Source of the DNA: Bog-473 sp963807675
GTDB taxonomy: Bacteria; Actinomycetota; Acidimicrobiia; Acidimicrobiales; RAAP-2
DNA: 64,000 nucleotides
Reading direction: 5' to 3'
Assembly: GCA_963807675.1 (NCBI GenBank)
Contig: CAWECP010000012.1
Location: 1,240,001-1,304,000 of the forward strand
Numbering within the stretch: position 1 is the first letter of the stretch; the number at the start of each line of letters is the position of its first letter. Positions 63,380-64,000 of this stretch are shown here, piece by piece. The position numbers and the translations under genes were made by a program. The notes under the pieces are model-generated. The model was not told the DNA's origin. It worked only from the letters and a program-made list of their open reading frames with translations, and did no database searches.

Positions 63380-63982
63380 ATGACGTCCATGCCGCGTCCA
63401 CCCCACGACTTCGATGCCATCTACGCGGCCGGCAGCCCACCGTGGGACGTCGGGCGACCCCAGCCGGCTTTCGAGCGCCTGGCCACGACTGGGGACCTGG
63501 TCGGCCGAGTGCTCGACGTCGGTTGTGGCACCGGTGAGCACGCTCTCATGGCGGCCTCACTGGGCTACGAAGCGGTCGGGGTCGACCTGTCGGTACGGGC
63601 CATCGAGCTGGCCAAGACGAAGGCGATCGAACGAGGAGTAGACGTGCGCTTCGTCGTTGCAGATGCCCTTCGCCTCGTTGATCTCGGCGAGCAGTTCGAC
63701 ACCGTGCTCGACTGCGGGCTCTTCCACATCCTCGATGACGGCGAGCGCGAGCGCTACGTCGGCAGCCTGGCTGAAGCGGTCCCGCCGGGCGGTCGCTTTC
63801 ACATGCTCTGCTTCAGCGACCGCCAGCCAGGTGATTGGGGGCCACGTCGGGTGACGCAGGACGAAATTCGGGTCGCGTTTTCCGTGGGATGGGACATCGA
63901 ATCAATCGAGTCCGCTGTCATCGTGCTCACCTTCGACCCCGCAGGAGCCCAGGCCTGGCAGGTAGCGGCCACCCACACGTAG
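63380..63982 (+). CDS. class I SAM-dependent methyltransferase
   Basis: 200 aa. SPPWDVGRPQPAFERL precedes motif I VLDVGCGTGEHALMAA. Motif II acidic residue in AVGVDLSVRAIELAKTKA, VRFVVADALRL and LDCGLFHILDD follow. The PPWDVGRPQP start is shared with thiopurine and TehB-like enzymes that methylate small thiols or metalloids. ATG 63380 is chosen as the last start before homology; a longer in-frame start would overlap the VOC remnant. Confidence 0.87.
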   Translation: MTSMPRPPHDFDAIYAAGSPPWDVGRPQPAFERLATTGDLVGRVLDVGCGTGEHALMAASLGYEAVGVDLSVRAIELAKTKAIERGVDVRFVVADALRLVDLGEQFDTVLDCGLFHILDDGERERYVGSLAEAVPPGGRFHMLCFSDRQPGDWGPRRVTQDEIRVAFSVGWDIESIESAVIVLTFDPAGAQAWQVAATHT

Positions 63983-64000
63983 CAGCTGACGCGACTGTTT

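Noticed and set aside
1..64000. CRISPR array or defence system
   Set aside because: No evenly spaced repeats of 23-40 bp and no cas genes; TnpB is the only RNA-guided nuclease relative.

Overview
The window is GC-rich, densely coded and bidirectional. It uses many GTG starts and TGATG/GTGA gene overlaps. Its gene families (DUF6069-like membrane protein, secreted GGIF-repeat proteins, a neocarzinostatin-like protein, DUF1501/DUF1800, an Ada-AlkA fusion and mycobacterial-type steroid genes) point to a soil or water actinobacterium outside the mycolic-acid group, most likely in or near Acidimicrobiia. This is inferred from gene content; there is no rRNA in the window.

Layout. 1-13.7 kb: alpha/beta hydrolase and divergent TetR regulator with two operators, a UvrD-type helicase, an FAD 2-hydroxyacid dehydrogenase next to a dehydrogenase remnant, a GH15 glucosidase with a SnoaL-like protein, an enoyl-CoA hydratase, an ISAzo13-type insertion, a LuxR tail, a quinone reductase and a second SnoaL-like protein. 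13.7-17.4 kb: an IS3 remnant, then an intact-looking 3,086-bp transposon (17-bp terminal inverted repeats, 5-bp target duplication GAAGC) carrying a DUF6788 gene, a tyrosine-recombinase-like gene that has lost both catalytic histidines, and a DDE transposase. It ends one base from a tRNA-Glu gene. 17.4-22 kb: tRNA-Glu(CTC), tRNA-Gln(CTG), a neocarzinostatin-like secreted protein, ydcF-like gene, gltX and a solo TnpB. 22-25.5 kb: an operon of two DUF35 proteins, two Ltp-type thiolases and a 3Fe-4S ferredoxin, preceded by a KstR-like operator. 25.5-40 kb: ABC1 kinase-like protein, SRPBCC protein, aldo/keto reductase, membrane proteins, GH18 protein, putA and the pntA1-pntA2-pntB transhydrogenase. 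40-51.4 kb: a second steroid block (SDR, echA20, ipdA, ipdB, ipdC; Ltp2-like thiolase, DUF35, FadA5-like thiolase; esterase; a FadE pair). 51.4-64 kb: FtsX-type permease, DUF1501/DUF1800 pair, ada-alkA with ogt, SDR, a repeat-rich secreted protein, a KdpF-like micropeptide, nitroreductase, a VOC remnant and a methyltransferase.

How the genes fit together. The two lipid blocks match, in order and size, the cholesterol genes of mycobacteria and rhodococci: side-chain removal (Ltp thiolases with DUF35 partners, heteromeric FadE pair, FadA5-like thiolase, ferredoxin) and opening of rings C and D (EchA20, IpdAB, IpdC). putA and the transhydrogenase fit growth on carbon sources that load the cell with reduced cofactors.

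Caution. About seventeen conserved genes or gene parts are broken by single-base indels, several in G or C runs, and one of them is gltX, which should be essential. I read most of these as consensus errors, so I annotate the genes as joined CDSs and note each break.
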